Assembly: GCA_023435225.1 (NCBI GenBank)
Contig: JAEYRX010000082.1
Span: 1 to 29,471 of the forward strand
Direction of reading: 5' to 3'
Source of the DNA: Bacillota bacterium
GTDB taxonomy: Bacteria > Bacillota > UBA4882 > UBA8346
Length of the DNA stretch: 29,471 bases
Shown here: positions 23,501 through 29,471 of the stretch, piece after piece
How positions within the stretch are numbered: position 1 is the first letter of the stretch
Layout: each line of letters opens with the position of its first letter
Notes under the pieces: model-generated
Databases searched by the model: none
What the model was told of the DNA's origin: nothing
The model's input: the letters and a program-made list of their open reading frames with translations, nothing else
Translations under genes and position numbers: made by a program

Positions 23501-24961
23501 TTACAGTTTCGGTCTTTCCTTATGAAAATCCGTAGCTTGTTCAAAACCATAGGCAGCTCTAAGTAAAATTTCTTCCTTAAATGCCGGGCCCATCATCTGA
23601 ATCCCAATCGGCATTCCCCTATCGAATCCTCCGGGGATGGAGATACCGGGAACACCGGTTAGATTACAGGTTACCGTACAAATATCTTCCAAGTACATCT
23701 CCAACGGATCTTGGGATTTGGCTCCTATTTTAAAGGCTACCGAAGGTGTGGTTGGAGTTAAAATCAGATCGCAACTCTGGAATGCCCGGTTAAAATCCTC
23801 TCTGATCATAGTTCTTACTTGTTGAGCTTTTAAGTAATAAGCATCATAATATCCGGAACTAAGAGCATAAGTCCCCATCATTATCCGGCGTTTTACTTCA
23901 GCCCCGAACCCTTCTTTCCTGGTTTTCATAAACATGGCTACCGAGTCCGACACCTTTTCAGCGGTCCGGTGGCCATAACGGACTCCATCGTATCTGGCCA
24001 GATTGGAACTGGCTTCCGCCGGAGCAATGATATAATAAGCAGCTAAAGCATATTCACTATAAGGTAACGAAATATCAACAACTTCGGCTCCCAAATCTTT
24101 AAATACCCGTACCGCGTCTTCGACAGCTTTCTTTACCGGTTCACTGATCCCTTCAGCCAAATATTCTTTGGCTAACCCAATTCGTAAACCTTTAGCGCCT
24201 TTTTTCATCTCCTCCAGGTAATCAGGGACCGGATAATCAACACAAGTTGAATCCCGGGGATCATATTTGGCGATTGACTGTAACAATAAAGCACAATCAG
24301 TAACATCTTTAGCTATCGGGCCAATCTGATCCAGTGAAGAAGCATAAGCAATTAAACCATAACGGGAAACCCGGCCATATGTCGGCTTCAATCCGACTAC
24401 TCCGCAATAGGCCGCCGGTTGTCTAATCGAACCGCCGGTGTCCGAACCAAGAGCTATTGTAGCTTCATCCGCCCGAACCGCCGCTGCCGAACCACCGCTA
24501 GAGCCGCCGGGAACCGTCTCCAAATCCCAGGGGTTTTTGGTTATAAATAATCCGGAGTTTTCGGTGGATGACCCCATGGCAAATTCATCAAGGTTGGTTT
24601 TACCGATAAGGACAGCCTTCTCTTCCTTAAGCCGTTCAACCACCATAGCGTCATACGGCGGAATATAATTCTCCAAAATCTTGGATGAACAAGTGGTCCG
24701 CAGCTTGGCAGTGGACATATTATCCTTGACCGCTATCGTAATTCCAGCTAAAGGCGGGACATTTTCCCCCTTAGCGATCAACTCGTCCACTTTTTTGGCA
24801 GTTTGCAGCGCCTCTTCTTCAGCCAAAGTAACATAGGCATGAACCTGCGGCTCAACTTGCTTAACCCGTTCCAAAACCGCTTCGGTAATTTCAACCGCTT
24901 TAATCTCTTTTTTAACTAATAGATCATGCAATTCATGAGCTGTTTTTTGATATAAGGACAT
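23501..24961 (-). CDS. gatA: Asp-tRNA(Asn)/Glu-tRNA(Gln) amidotransferase subunit A
   Basis: The 486-residue amidase subunit of GatCAB, which releases ammonia from glutamine. The Ser-cisSer-Lys triad of the amidase-signature family is at the family positions: Lys79 (AVKDNMS), Ser154 (GGSSGGSAAAV) and Ser178 (SDTGGSIRQPAAYCG). The start was set at the ATG at 24961, with GGGGG 8 nt upstream and the usual MSLYQKTAHEL opening. An upstream ATG at 25018 would be translated from the repeat module and is rejected. Order is gatC, gatA, gatB on the minus strand. Confidence 0.97.
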   Translation of the reverse strand: MSLYQKTAHELHDLLVKKEIKAVEITEAVLERVKQVEPQVHAYVTLAEEEALQTAKKVDELIAKGENVPPLAGITIAVKDNMSTAKLRTTCSSKILENYIPPYDAMVVERLKEEKAVLIGKTNLDEFAMGSSTENSGLFITKNPWDLETVPGGSSGGSAAAVRADEATIALGSDTGGSIRQPAAYCGVVGLKPTYGRVSRYGLIAYASSLDQIGPIAKDVTDCALLLQSIAKYDPRDSTCVDYPVPDYLEEMKKGAKGLRIGLAKEYLAEGISEPVKKAVEDAVRVFKDLGAEVVDISLPYSEYALAAYYIIAPAEASSNLARYDGVRYGHRTAEKVSDSVAMFMKTRKEGFGAEVKRRIMMGTYALSSGYYDAYYLKAQQVRTMIREDFNRAFQSCDLILTPTTPSVAFKIGAKSQDPLEMYLEDICTVTCNLTGVPGISIPGGFDRGMPIGIQMMGPAFKEEILLRAAYGFEQATDFHKERPKL

Positions 24962-24983
24962 AATAAATACCCCCAGATAAATA

Positions 24984-25072
24984 GACCCCTTGCCCCTGTA
25001 AAAAGGGGAAACCACCATCCTTCGCCTTCTAAAACCACAACGCCAAACTAGTTTCCTTTAAGGGATAGGGTC
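24984..25072. repeat. Palindromic ACCCTATCCC module upstream of gatA
   Basis: Read on the minus strand: GACCCTATCCCTTAAAGG, TAGTTTGGCGTTGTGG, GCGAAGGATGGTGGTTTCCC, then CCTTTTTACAGGGGCAAGGG. Nearly the same as the module before gatB, differing mostly in a short stretch in the middle (ATTTT/CGGCA region) and in the loops of the end palindromes. It lies about 22 bp before the gatA start. Confidence 0.85.
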
Positions 25073-25092
25073 GCACTTAGTCATCCACATTT

Positions 25093-25128
25093 TTCAACTG
25101 TCAACTTTCAATTGTAAACTATTAACTA
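25093..25128. repeat. AACTGTC/AACTTTC array after gatC
   Basis: Units CAACTGT, CAACTTT, CAATTGT and AAACTAT with a spacing of about seven lie between the gatC stop and the palindromic module. This is a degenerate version of the array after gatA, in the same relative place. Confidence 0.6.
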
Positions 25129-25131
25129 GAT

Positions 25132-25425
25132 TCACTCTTCTTCCAAGCTCTTCGGTACTTTAAAGAAATTACCGATCTGATCCGGCGCATTGGCTAAAGC
25201 CAATTCCGGGTCTAAGGACTCTTCCACTTTGTCCCGGCGGAATACATTGGTCATCGGGACGGCATGCGCGGTAGGTTCAATATTGGCAGTATCAAGTTTA
25301 TTCAACTTTTCTACAAATTCCAAAATCTCATTTAATTCTCCGGTAAACTCTTCTTTCTCCGCTTCACTAAGTTCCAACCGGGCCAACCGGGCCACATGTT
25401 CAACTTCAGCTTTGGTTAAGCTCAT
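25132..25425 (-). CDS. gatC: Asp-tRNA(Asn)/Glu-tRNA(Gln) amidotransferase subunit C
   Basis: A 97-residue subunit that wraps GatA and GatB and stabilises the complex. The N-terminal VEHVARLARLELSEAEKEEF and the central ILEFVEKLNKLDTANIEPTAHAVPMTNVFRRDKVEESL are standard. It is the first of the three gat genes, 159 bp after ligA. The spacer from ligA contains a stretch resembling tandem CGGATTAGCACAGGAT units (about 25480-25525). Confidence 0.96.
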   Translation of the reverse strand: MSLTKAEVEHVARLARLELSEAEKEEFTGELNEILEFVEKLNKLDTANIEPTAHAVPMTNVFRRDKVEESLDPELALANAPDQIGNFFKVPKSLEEE

Positions 25426-25477
25426 TTTGAATCTCCCTTCGATGCAATAATAAAAAAGATTAACTTTTATATAAAGA

Positions 25478-25528
25478 CATAAATTTCAATCAGTGAAAAT
25501 CCATTTTATCCTGTGCTAATCCGTGTTT
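25478..25528. repeat. GGATT/CACGGATT short repeats between ligA and gatC
   Basis: Read on the minus strand: AACACGGATTAGCACAGGAT, then AATGGATTTTCACTGATT. Degenerate units of the GGATT-CACGGATT kind with about 12-nt spacing. No coding potential. I know similar strings as intergenic repeats in other bacteria, but this copy is short and degenerate. Confidence 0.4.
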
Positions 25529-25584
25529 GGTCCTTTAACTTATTTATTTTACCATTAAATACCGGAGTACGCACCCTGTTTTTA

Positions 25585-27594
25585 TCATTTACCCTGAAGT
25601 ATCTCTTCAAAATCGGTTTCGTTAATAATCTTTACCCCCAAAGCCTGCGCTTTCTCATATTTTGAGCCTGGATCATTCCCAACCAGCACAAAGTCGGTAT
25701 TTTTACTAACGTTGGAAGCTGCTTTACCGCCATGCTTCCGGATAACTTCTTCGATTTCTGTCCGGCCGTAGTTTTTCAAAGACCCTGTGACCACAATCGT
25801 CTTCCCGGCTAGAGTTTGGGGACCCATATTTATTGTATCGGCTTGGGTCATATTAACACCCAAACTTTTAAGTTTGTCAATTAATTGCCGGTTATGAGGT
25901 TCAGCAAAGAACTTAGCTATACTGGCAGCGATTTTAGGACCGATTCCTTCAACCGCAGTCAATTCTTCGTAAGTTATCGCCATTAAATTATCCAAAGTAT
26001 TATAATGAGTAGCCAAATCTCTGGCTGCTCCGGCTCCGACATGGCGTATGCCAAGAGCAAATAACAAACGGCTAAGATCATTCTGCTTCGACTCATCAAT
26101 TGCAGCTAACAGATTTCGGGCTGATTTGTCGCCGAATCGCTCCAAACCAGTTAAATCCTCATATTTTAATTTATATAGATCAGCGACATCATGAATTAGG
26201 TTAGCCCCAATCAGCTGAATAATAATCGCTTCTCCTAAACCTTGAATATCCATAGCTTCTCTGGACACAAAATGAATTATCCCTTCCCGCAACTGAGCGG
26301 GACAAGTTGCTCCGATACAACGAGATACCGCTTCTCCCGGTTCCCGGTAAACCTCGGCCCCGCACTCCGGACAGGTTCTAGGCATCTCAAAGACCTTCTC
26401 CGTCCCATTCCGTTTCTCCGGTAAGGAACGGACCACCTCCGGGATGACATCCCCGGCTTTTTGGATGATAACATGGTCCCCGATGCGAATATCCTTCTCC
26501 TTGATGTTGTCTTCATTATGTAAGGTGGCCCGGCTGACGGTAGAACCGGCCACCTTGACCGGTTCCAGTTCGGCGGTGGGAGTTACTGCTCCGGTCCGTC
26601 CTACATTTACGGATATATTCCGTACTATTGTCTCGACCTGCTGGGCCGGGAACTTATAGGCGATCTTGGAACGGGGCGCTTTAGCGGTAAATCCGAGTTG
26701 CTCCTGGAGACGTAAAGAATTGACCTTCACCACTATCCCGTCAATCTCATATGGCAGATCTTCGCGATGCTCGGTCCAATATTCGCAAAACTTGATGACT
26801 TCTTCGATTCCACGGCATAACTTAAGGTTAGGATTGGTTTTCAGTTTCAATTCTTTTAATAATTCAAATCCTGCCGCTTGGGTGTCAACTGCCCGTCCTT
26901 CCAGATATAAGATATCATAAAAAAAAGCATCCAAAGGCCGTCCGGCGGTAACTTTTGGATCTAGTTGGCGTAAAGAACCGGCGGCAATATTCCGGGGATT
27001 GGCGAATAATGTTTCCCCAGCCTGTTCCCGTTCCCGGTTCAGCTTTTCAAAGTCGGCTTTTTTAAGGTAAACCTCGCCCCGGACTCCCATGTTAACCCGG
27101 ATGTCCGGTAGTTTTAGCGGAATAGACTTAATAGTTTTTACATTAGAAGTGACATCTTCGCCTTCAACTCCGTCACCACGAGTGGCAGCCTGGGTTAACA
27201 AACCGTTTTCATAAGTTAAAGCAACCGTAAGACCGTCAATCTTTAATTCGGCTACATACTCCAACTCATTTGAACCATCAAGACTTCGTTTAACCCGCTG
27301 ATCAAAAGATCTTAATTCATCAGCCCCAAAAGCATTATCCAGACTTAATAAAGAAATCCGGTGCCGGACCGATTGAAAAATAGCCAATGGTTTTCCGCCA
27401 ACCCGTCCGGTTGGCGAATCGGGAGTCCTGAGCTCCGGGAAACGCGCTTCCAAGTCACTTAGTTCTCTCATTAACTGGTCGTATTCGTAATCGGTAATCT
27501 CCGGAGCATCCATTACGTAGTATAAATAATTATGCCGCTCTATCTCTTCTTTCAGATATTCGGCTCTTGATTTTTCATCCGCCGGGACTGCCAT
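25585..27594 (-). CDS. ligA: NAD-dependent DNA ligase LigA
   Basis: A 669-residue DNA ligase for replication and repair. In order: Ia domain (HNYLYYVMDAPEITDYEYDQLMREL), adenylation domain with the nucleophile Lys118 in AELKIDGL, OB fold (about 315-400), a four-cysteine zinc finger (CPECG...RCIGATCP), helix-hairpin-helix repeats (FGDKSARNLL, GIRHVGAGAARDLA, VEGIGPKIAASI), and a C-terminal BRCT domain (LAGKTIVVTGSLKNYGRTEIEEVIRKHGGKA). The start was set at the ATG at 27594, after GGAGGG and at the family's usual start; an upstream ATG at 27648 would add 18 unlikely residues. A terminator lies 65 bp upstream, so ligA is probably the first gene of the ligA-gatCAB transcript. Confidence 0.97.
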   Translation of the reverse strand: MAVPADEKSRAEYLKEEIERHNYLYYVMDAPEITDYEYDQLMRELSDLEARFPELRTPDSPTGRVGGKPLAIFQSVRHRISLLSLDNAFGADELRSFDQRVKRSLDGSNELEYVAELKIDGLTVALTYENGLLTQAATRGDGVEGEDVTSNVKTIKSIPLKLPDIRVNMGVRGEVYLKKADFEKLNREREQAGETLFANPRNIAAGSLRQLDPKVTAGRPLDAFFYDILYLEGRAVDTQAAGFELLKELKLKTNPNLKLCRGIEEVIKFCEYWTEHREDLPYEIDGIVVKVNSLRLQEQLGFTAKAPRSKIAYKFPAQQVETIVRNISVNVGRTGAVTPTAELEPVKVAGSTVSRATLHNEDNIKEKDIRIGDHVIIQKAGDVIPEVVRSLPEKRNGTEKVFEMPRTCPECGAEVYREPGEAVSRCIGATCPAQLREGIIHFVSREAMDIQGLGEAIIIQLIGANLIHDVADLYKLKYEDLTGLERFGDKSARNLLAAIDESKQNDLSRLLFALGIRHVGAGAARDLATHYNTLDNLMAITYEELTAVEGIGPKIAASIAKFFAEPHNRQLIDKLKSLGVNMTQADTINMGPQTLAGKTIVVTGSLKNYGRTEIEEVIRKHGGKAASNVSKNTDFVLVGNDPGSKYEKAQALGVKIINETDFEEILQGK

Positions 27595-27658
27595 TATAAA
27601 ATTCCCTCCAAATAAATCCTCTAAATTAATTTCCAAATAGTTATACATTCATATGAAA

Positions 27659-27694
27659 AATCCTGCCCAAAATAAGGATATTTTAGGCAGGATT
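27659..27694 (-). terminator. Strong rho-independent terminator after the HEPN remnant
   Basis: A 16-bp stem (AATCCTGCCTAAAATA against TATTTTGGGCAGGATT on the minus strand, one wobble pair) with a 4-nt loop, followed by TTTTT. It lies about 35 bp after the HEPN stop and separates it from ligA. Confidence 0.85.
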
Positions 27695-27728
27695 ATTTAT
27701 CTTATCAAGATTGGTTTGCTTAATCTTC

Positions 27729-27982
27729 TTAGTCCAAAGGCAAGCGGTTCAATTTATCCTTTACAAACTCCTTTATTCTTATAGCTGATTGATGGGCCTC
27801 TTTTATGTCTTCTTCGTTAAGTTCAATCCAATCCCCGGGGTAACGAACTTCAACGCCGTAATCCTCCAAAATACCGGCAGTTTCATATAGGCTCTCCGGA
27901 ACATTCTCCCTGTCCGCCAATAAATCTAATAAATAGATTAAACTATGACTTTTTTAACGAACCAGAGTTCATAATAATCCAT
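27729..27982 (-). pseudogene. HEPN-domain protein remnant with internal deletion
   Basis: HEPN proteins are small helical proteins, often RNases or toxins paired with an MNT nucleotidyltransferase. A plausible N-terminus begins at 27982 (MDYYELWFVKK) but runs into a stop. In another frame the C-terminal half continues from KSHSLIYLLDLLADRENVP to the typical EVRYPGDWIELNEEDIKEAHQSAIRIKEFVKDKL and the stop at 27729. Together these match the two ends of an HEPN domain with about 45-55 residues missing between them and a frame change at a run of six A. The missing part is where the family's RX4-6H catalytic motif would be. The C-terminal half could start at a TTG (27920), giving 63 residues, but there is no ribosome site. 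No MNT partner is seen nearby. I read it as decayed. Confidence 0.65.
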
Positions 27983-28294
27983 TTTTAAAGAATCCGGATA
28001 ATATCTACAATTTTTTTACTTAATTCCTAAATTAAATACCCGGCTTATCTCCAGCTTGATCCCCTTTTGGCATTACTAATATTTTCTGTTGTAGTTCGAA
28101 TTTTCATTCTTTCATGGAATTATTCTAAAGCATTGGAAATTTATGCCGAATATTTAGGATGAAGAAAATTTTTATCCCAGATTTGCAGGAATGTAAAGAT
28201 AGTTAAAAAAATTTCTTCAACTTATATAATACCAAACTTTGGAAAGTTATATAATCAATGCATATAAAAATCTATATTACTTAAAGGTGATGAA
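27983..28294. other. Intergenic region upstream of the HTH/OB gene
   Basis: About 310 bp without a firm gene and strongly AT-rich. It contains a degenerate right end of the dispersed repeat (28203-28228, TTAAAAAAATTTCTTCAACT then TATATA), two TTATATAAT strings (28222-28230 and about 28247-28255), and the small palindrome CCAAACTTTGG (28232-28242) between them. No nucleotidyltransferase remnant matching the HEPN gene could be read. Confidence 0.5.
28222..28255 (+). promoter_or_regulatory. Probable promoter and operator of the HTH/OB gene
   Basis: Two TATAAT hexamers (28225-28230 and 28250-28255) flank the 11-bp palindrome CCAAACTTTGG (28232-28242). The gene starts about 40 bp downstream of the second. 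Neither has a good -35. The palindrome between them suits binding by a dimeric HTH protein, possibly the gene's own product. This is inference. Confidence 0.35.
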
Positions 28295-28999
28295 ATGATA
28301 TTGTTTAAAGATTTATCCGAAGAACAAAAAGCAGTAGTAATCGAGAAAATGGAAGAATTATACCTGCAAAAATATTGTGACCAAGAAATTGCCGAAAACA
28401 TAAGCAAAATTTTAGGGGACCATTTTCATACAAGTAATGTAAGAAAATGGCGTAGGCTTAATAAATTAATAATGTTTAACATTTTTAATAGTTTTGAATG
28501 TCAAGAACGGTTTAGGTTATATAAGGAAAAAGCAGCTAAAGATAAAAAAGATAGCCTATTAATAAAAGAACGCTTTGCCGAACATATTGCTGAAAAAAAT
28601 AGAATCTGTTTTGACTTGTATAATCAAGGCTATTCCGATAGAGAGATGGCTCGTGTCACAAATACCACTCCGGCAAATATTAGAAAATGGCGCAAGGATA
28701 ACAAATTATTTAAACACGAAAACAAACTGGTTATTACCGGTACGGTAACCGGAAACCCAATATTTAATCATAGTGATAACGGTGATTTTTATAAGTTTTC
28801 TTTTTCTTATCAAGGTTTAAATAAAGTACCGGTAACGATAGAGGTTATAGTAAGAAAACGCGGACTTTTTCCGGCGATGCAAACCATTCGCGAGAAATCA
28901 ATAATTAAAATTGCTGATGGGGAATTATATTTTGAAAGGGATAATCAATTACTTTCCCCAAAAATAATGGTTTATGATATGGATGTTTTAGCGAGGTAG
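28295..28999 (+). CDS. Putative DNA-binding protein: two HTH repeats plus OB-like domain
   Basis: I do not recognise this 234-residue protein as a named family. Its N-terminal half holds two similar helix-turn-helix-like units. The first (about 22-60) reads LYLQKYCDQEIAENISKIL...SNVRKWRRLNKL. The second (about 108-140) reads LYNQGYSDREMARVTNTTPANIRKWRKDNKL. A charged helix (about 70-100) links them. The C-terminal part (about 143-232) begins KLVITGTVTGNPIFNHSDNGDFYKFSFSY and ends SPKIMVYDMDVL, which has the strand pattern of a single-stranded-DNA-binding OB fold, although no key residue proves it. AAAGGTGA precedes the ATG. It stands alone on the plus strand beside a decayed HEPN gene and an insertion sequence. 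It could be a mobile-element regulator or a replication/recombination accessory protein. Confidence 0.7.
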   Translation: MILFKDLSEEQKAVVIEKMEELYLQKYCDQEIAENISKILGDHFHTSNVRKWRRLNKLIMFNIFNSFECQERFRLYKEKAAKDKKDSLLIKERFAEHIAEKNRICFDLYNQGYSDREMARVTNTTPANIRKWRKDNKLFKHENKLVITGTVTGNPIFNHSDNGDFYKFSFSYQGLNKVPVTIEVIVRKRGLFPAMQTIREKSIIKIADGELYFERDNQLLSPKIMVYDMDVLAR

Positions 29000-29089
29000 T
29001 TGGTGATGAAATACCATCAAGTCTTTATCTCATAAACATGTTTTAATTTATACTTTATCTTATTCACTTTGATCTTTTAAAAAATTTAA

Positions 29090-29126
29090 AGTAAAAAGCC
29101 CGTAGAAGTTATCCGCAGGCTTTAAA
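29090..29126. terminator. Bidirectional rho-independent terminator
   Basis: Plus strand: AAAAAGCCCG...CGCAGGCTTT. On the minus strand it ends in a clean CGGGCTTTTT. The stem is AAAGCC/GGCTTT, extended by a G-C pair and a bulge, with a loop of about 12 nt. It ends the HTH/OB transcript and could serve a leftward transcript from the right. Confidence 0.65.
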
Positions 29127-29139
29127 TTTTCATTTGATA

Positions 29140-29184
29140 GTCAACGGAATTCGAACCCGTGTCTCTACCATTTAAAACACTTTG
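29140..29184 (-). other. Orphan tRNA T-arm-like sequence
   Basis: On the minus strand GGTAGAGAC is followed by ACGGGTTCGAATTCCGT, a five-pair stem around TTCGAAT as in tRNA T-arms, then TGACTATC. The GGTAGAG part resembles a D-arm loop but is directly adjacent, and no anticodon arm or matching 5' acceptor strand is present. It is not an intact tRNA or tmRNA. It could be a scar of a tRNA integration site or a coincidence. Confidence 0.35.
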
Positions 29185-29355
29185 TTTACACAATACTTAA
29201 TATACATAAAGACAGAGCAATTATTACATGGTAAAATATTCTGATATTGTATTATATACTTTACAGATGATAAGTAATGACTAACTTATTCCAAATAAAT
29301 CTTTTAATTTAGAATTTATTTCTTTAATCTGACTTTCACTCAAGATGATTTTCCC

Positions 29356-29429
29356 CCGATTTGCCAGACACTCAGTTAAGAGTGTACAATACTGATCATA
29401 AGGAGCTGAACAAAAGAGTGGCAAATCGG
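29356..29429. repeat. Inverted repeats around the transposase start
   Basis: CCGATTTGCCA (29356-29366) and TGGCAAATCGG (29419-29429) are perfect inverted repeats, extended by ATTTT/AAAAT past a small bulge. Nested inside is ACACTC-AGTTAA-GAGTGT (29368-29385), a 6-bp hairpin. The right arm covers the GTG start codon of the transposase, so the fold would hide it. Possibly a device limiting transposase translation, or part of the insertion-sequence end. Confidence 0.6.
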
Positions 29430-29471
29430 AAAATATATTCAAAAGAATTCAAAGAACAAGCAGTAGAATTA
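29418..29471 (+). CDS. IS3-type transposase OrfA, N-terminal fragment (window edge)
   Basis: Only 18 codons are inside the window: GTG start, then ANRKIYSKEFKEQAVEL, running off the right edge. This opening is characteristic of the HTH_Tnp_1 (IS3/IS911 OrfA) transposase subunit, where the sequence KxYSxEFKxQAVxL begins the DNA-binding helix-turn-helix. AAGGAG lies 12 nt upstream, somewhat far. The left terminal inverted repeat of the element could not be fixed. It marks the right part of the window as accessory DNA. Confidence 0.75.
   Translation, partial: MANRKIYSKEFKEQAVEL

Larger units (their letters stand above)
29000..29417. other. Intergenic region with terminator and tRNA-like fragment
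   Basis: About 420 bp between the HTH/OB gene and the transposase start. It holds the terminator at 29090-29126, an orphan T-arm-like sequence at 29140-29184, and inverted repeats next to the transposase start (29356-29429). A minus-strand open frame of about 50 codons near the right end is partly the shadow of those inverted repeats and is not called. Confidence 0.55.

Noticed and set aside
24962..25018. N-terminal extension of gatA
   Set aside because: Same reason: repeat-derived codons before the usual MSLYQKT start.
27600..28294. HEPN-MNT toxin-antitoxin pair
   Set aside because: The HEPN part is broken and no nucleotidyltransferase could be read on either strand around it.
29140..29230. 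Intact tRNA or tmRNA gene on the minus strand
   Set aside because: Only a T-arm and a D-loop-like string are present; no anticodon arm, no paired acceptor strand, no CCA.
29280..29440. Minus-strand frame reading ...LANRGKIILSESQIKEINSKLKDLFGIS
   Set aside because: It looks protein-like, but part of it is the mirror of the transposase start through the inverted repeat. It is closed by a stop within about 55 codons and has no clear start or ribosome site.

Overview
This window looks like chromosomal sequence from an AT-rich, endospore-forming member of the Firmicutes (Bacillota), probably clostridial in the broad sense. The evidence is a germination protease (gpr), a complete GerA-type germinant receptor operon, a CsaB/TagA wall-polymer cluster, the gatCAB amidotransferase and strong AGGAGG ribosome binding sites, with TTG or GTG starts in several genes. 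A CsgG-family secreted protein raises the possibility of a diderm (outer-membrane) Firmicute, but one gene does not prove it. Gene content does not fix genus or species.

Layout. (1) 1-5530, minus strand: a small membrane protein, gpr, two unknown membrane-anchored proteins, murJ (lipid II flippase) and a LysE-family exporter coupled to murJ. (2) 5531-5862: a transposon-like 96-bp palindromic element with a target-site duplication, then a second dispersed repeat whose end supplies a promoter. (3) 5863-7245, plus strand: the CsgG-like protein, then rpsT and a terminator shared with hisF. (4) 7247-12130, minus strand: hisD-hisB-hisH-hisA-hisF behind a recognisable sigma-A promoter. HisA is of the eukaryotic (yeast HIS6) type, and the spacers are loaded with repeats. 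hisG, hisC and hisI are absent here. (5) 12154-16863, minus strand: gerA-gerC-small D-like subunit-gerB behind a good sigma-G promoter, followed by a stand-alone receiver protein. (6) 17103-21739, minus strand: DUF4330, O-antigen-ligase family, csaB, tagA/wecG and yitT, a cluster for secondary cell-wall polymer or surface-layer anchoring. (7) 21868-27594, minus strand: ligA-gatC-gatA-gatB, with paralogous repeat modules in both gat spacers. (8) 27729-29471: an accessory region with a decayed HEPN gene, a DNA-binding protein with two helix-turn-helix repeats and an OB-like domain, a bidirectional terminator, an orphan tRNA T-arm-like sequence, and the start of an IS3-type transposase cut by the window edge.

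The genes are mainly housekeeping, sporulation/germination and envelope functions. The unusual content is intergenic. At least four repeat families were seen: 7-nt period AATTGTC/AACTGTC arrays, an ACCCTATCCC...GGGATAGGGT module, the 34-bp dispersed repeat and the TTAGG-flanked element. They occupy most spacers and in one case supply a stop codon. The best candidates for something undescribed are the double-HTH/OB protein at 28295-28999 and these repeat modules. No clear new defence system was found. All calls come from reading the sequence; no database search was run.
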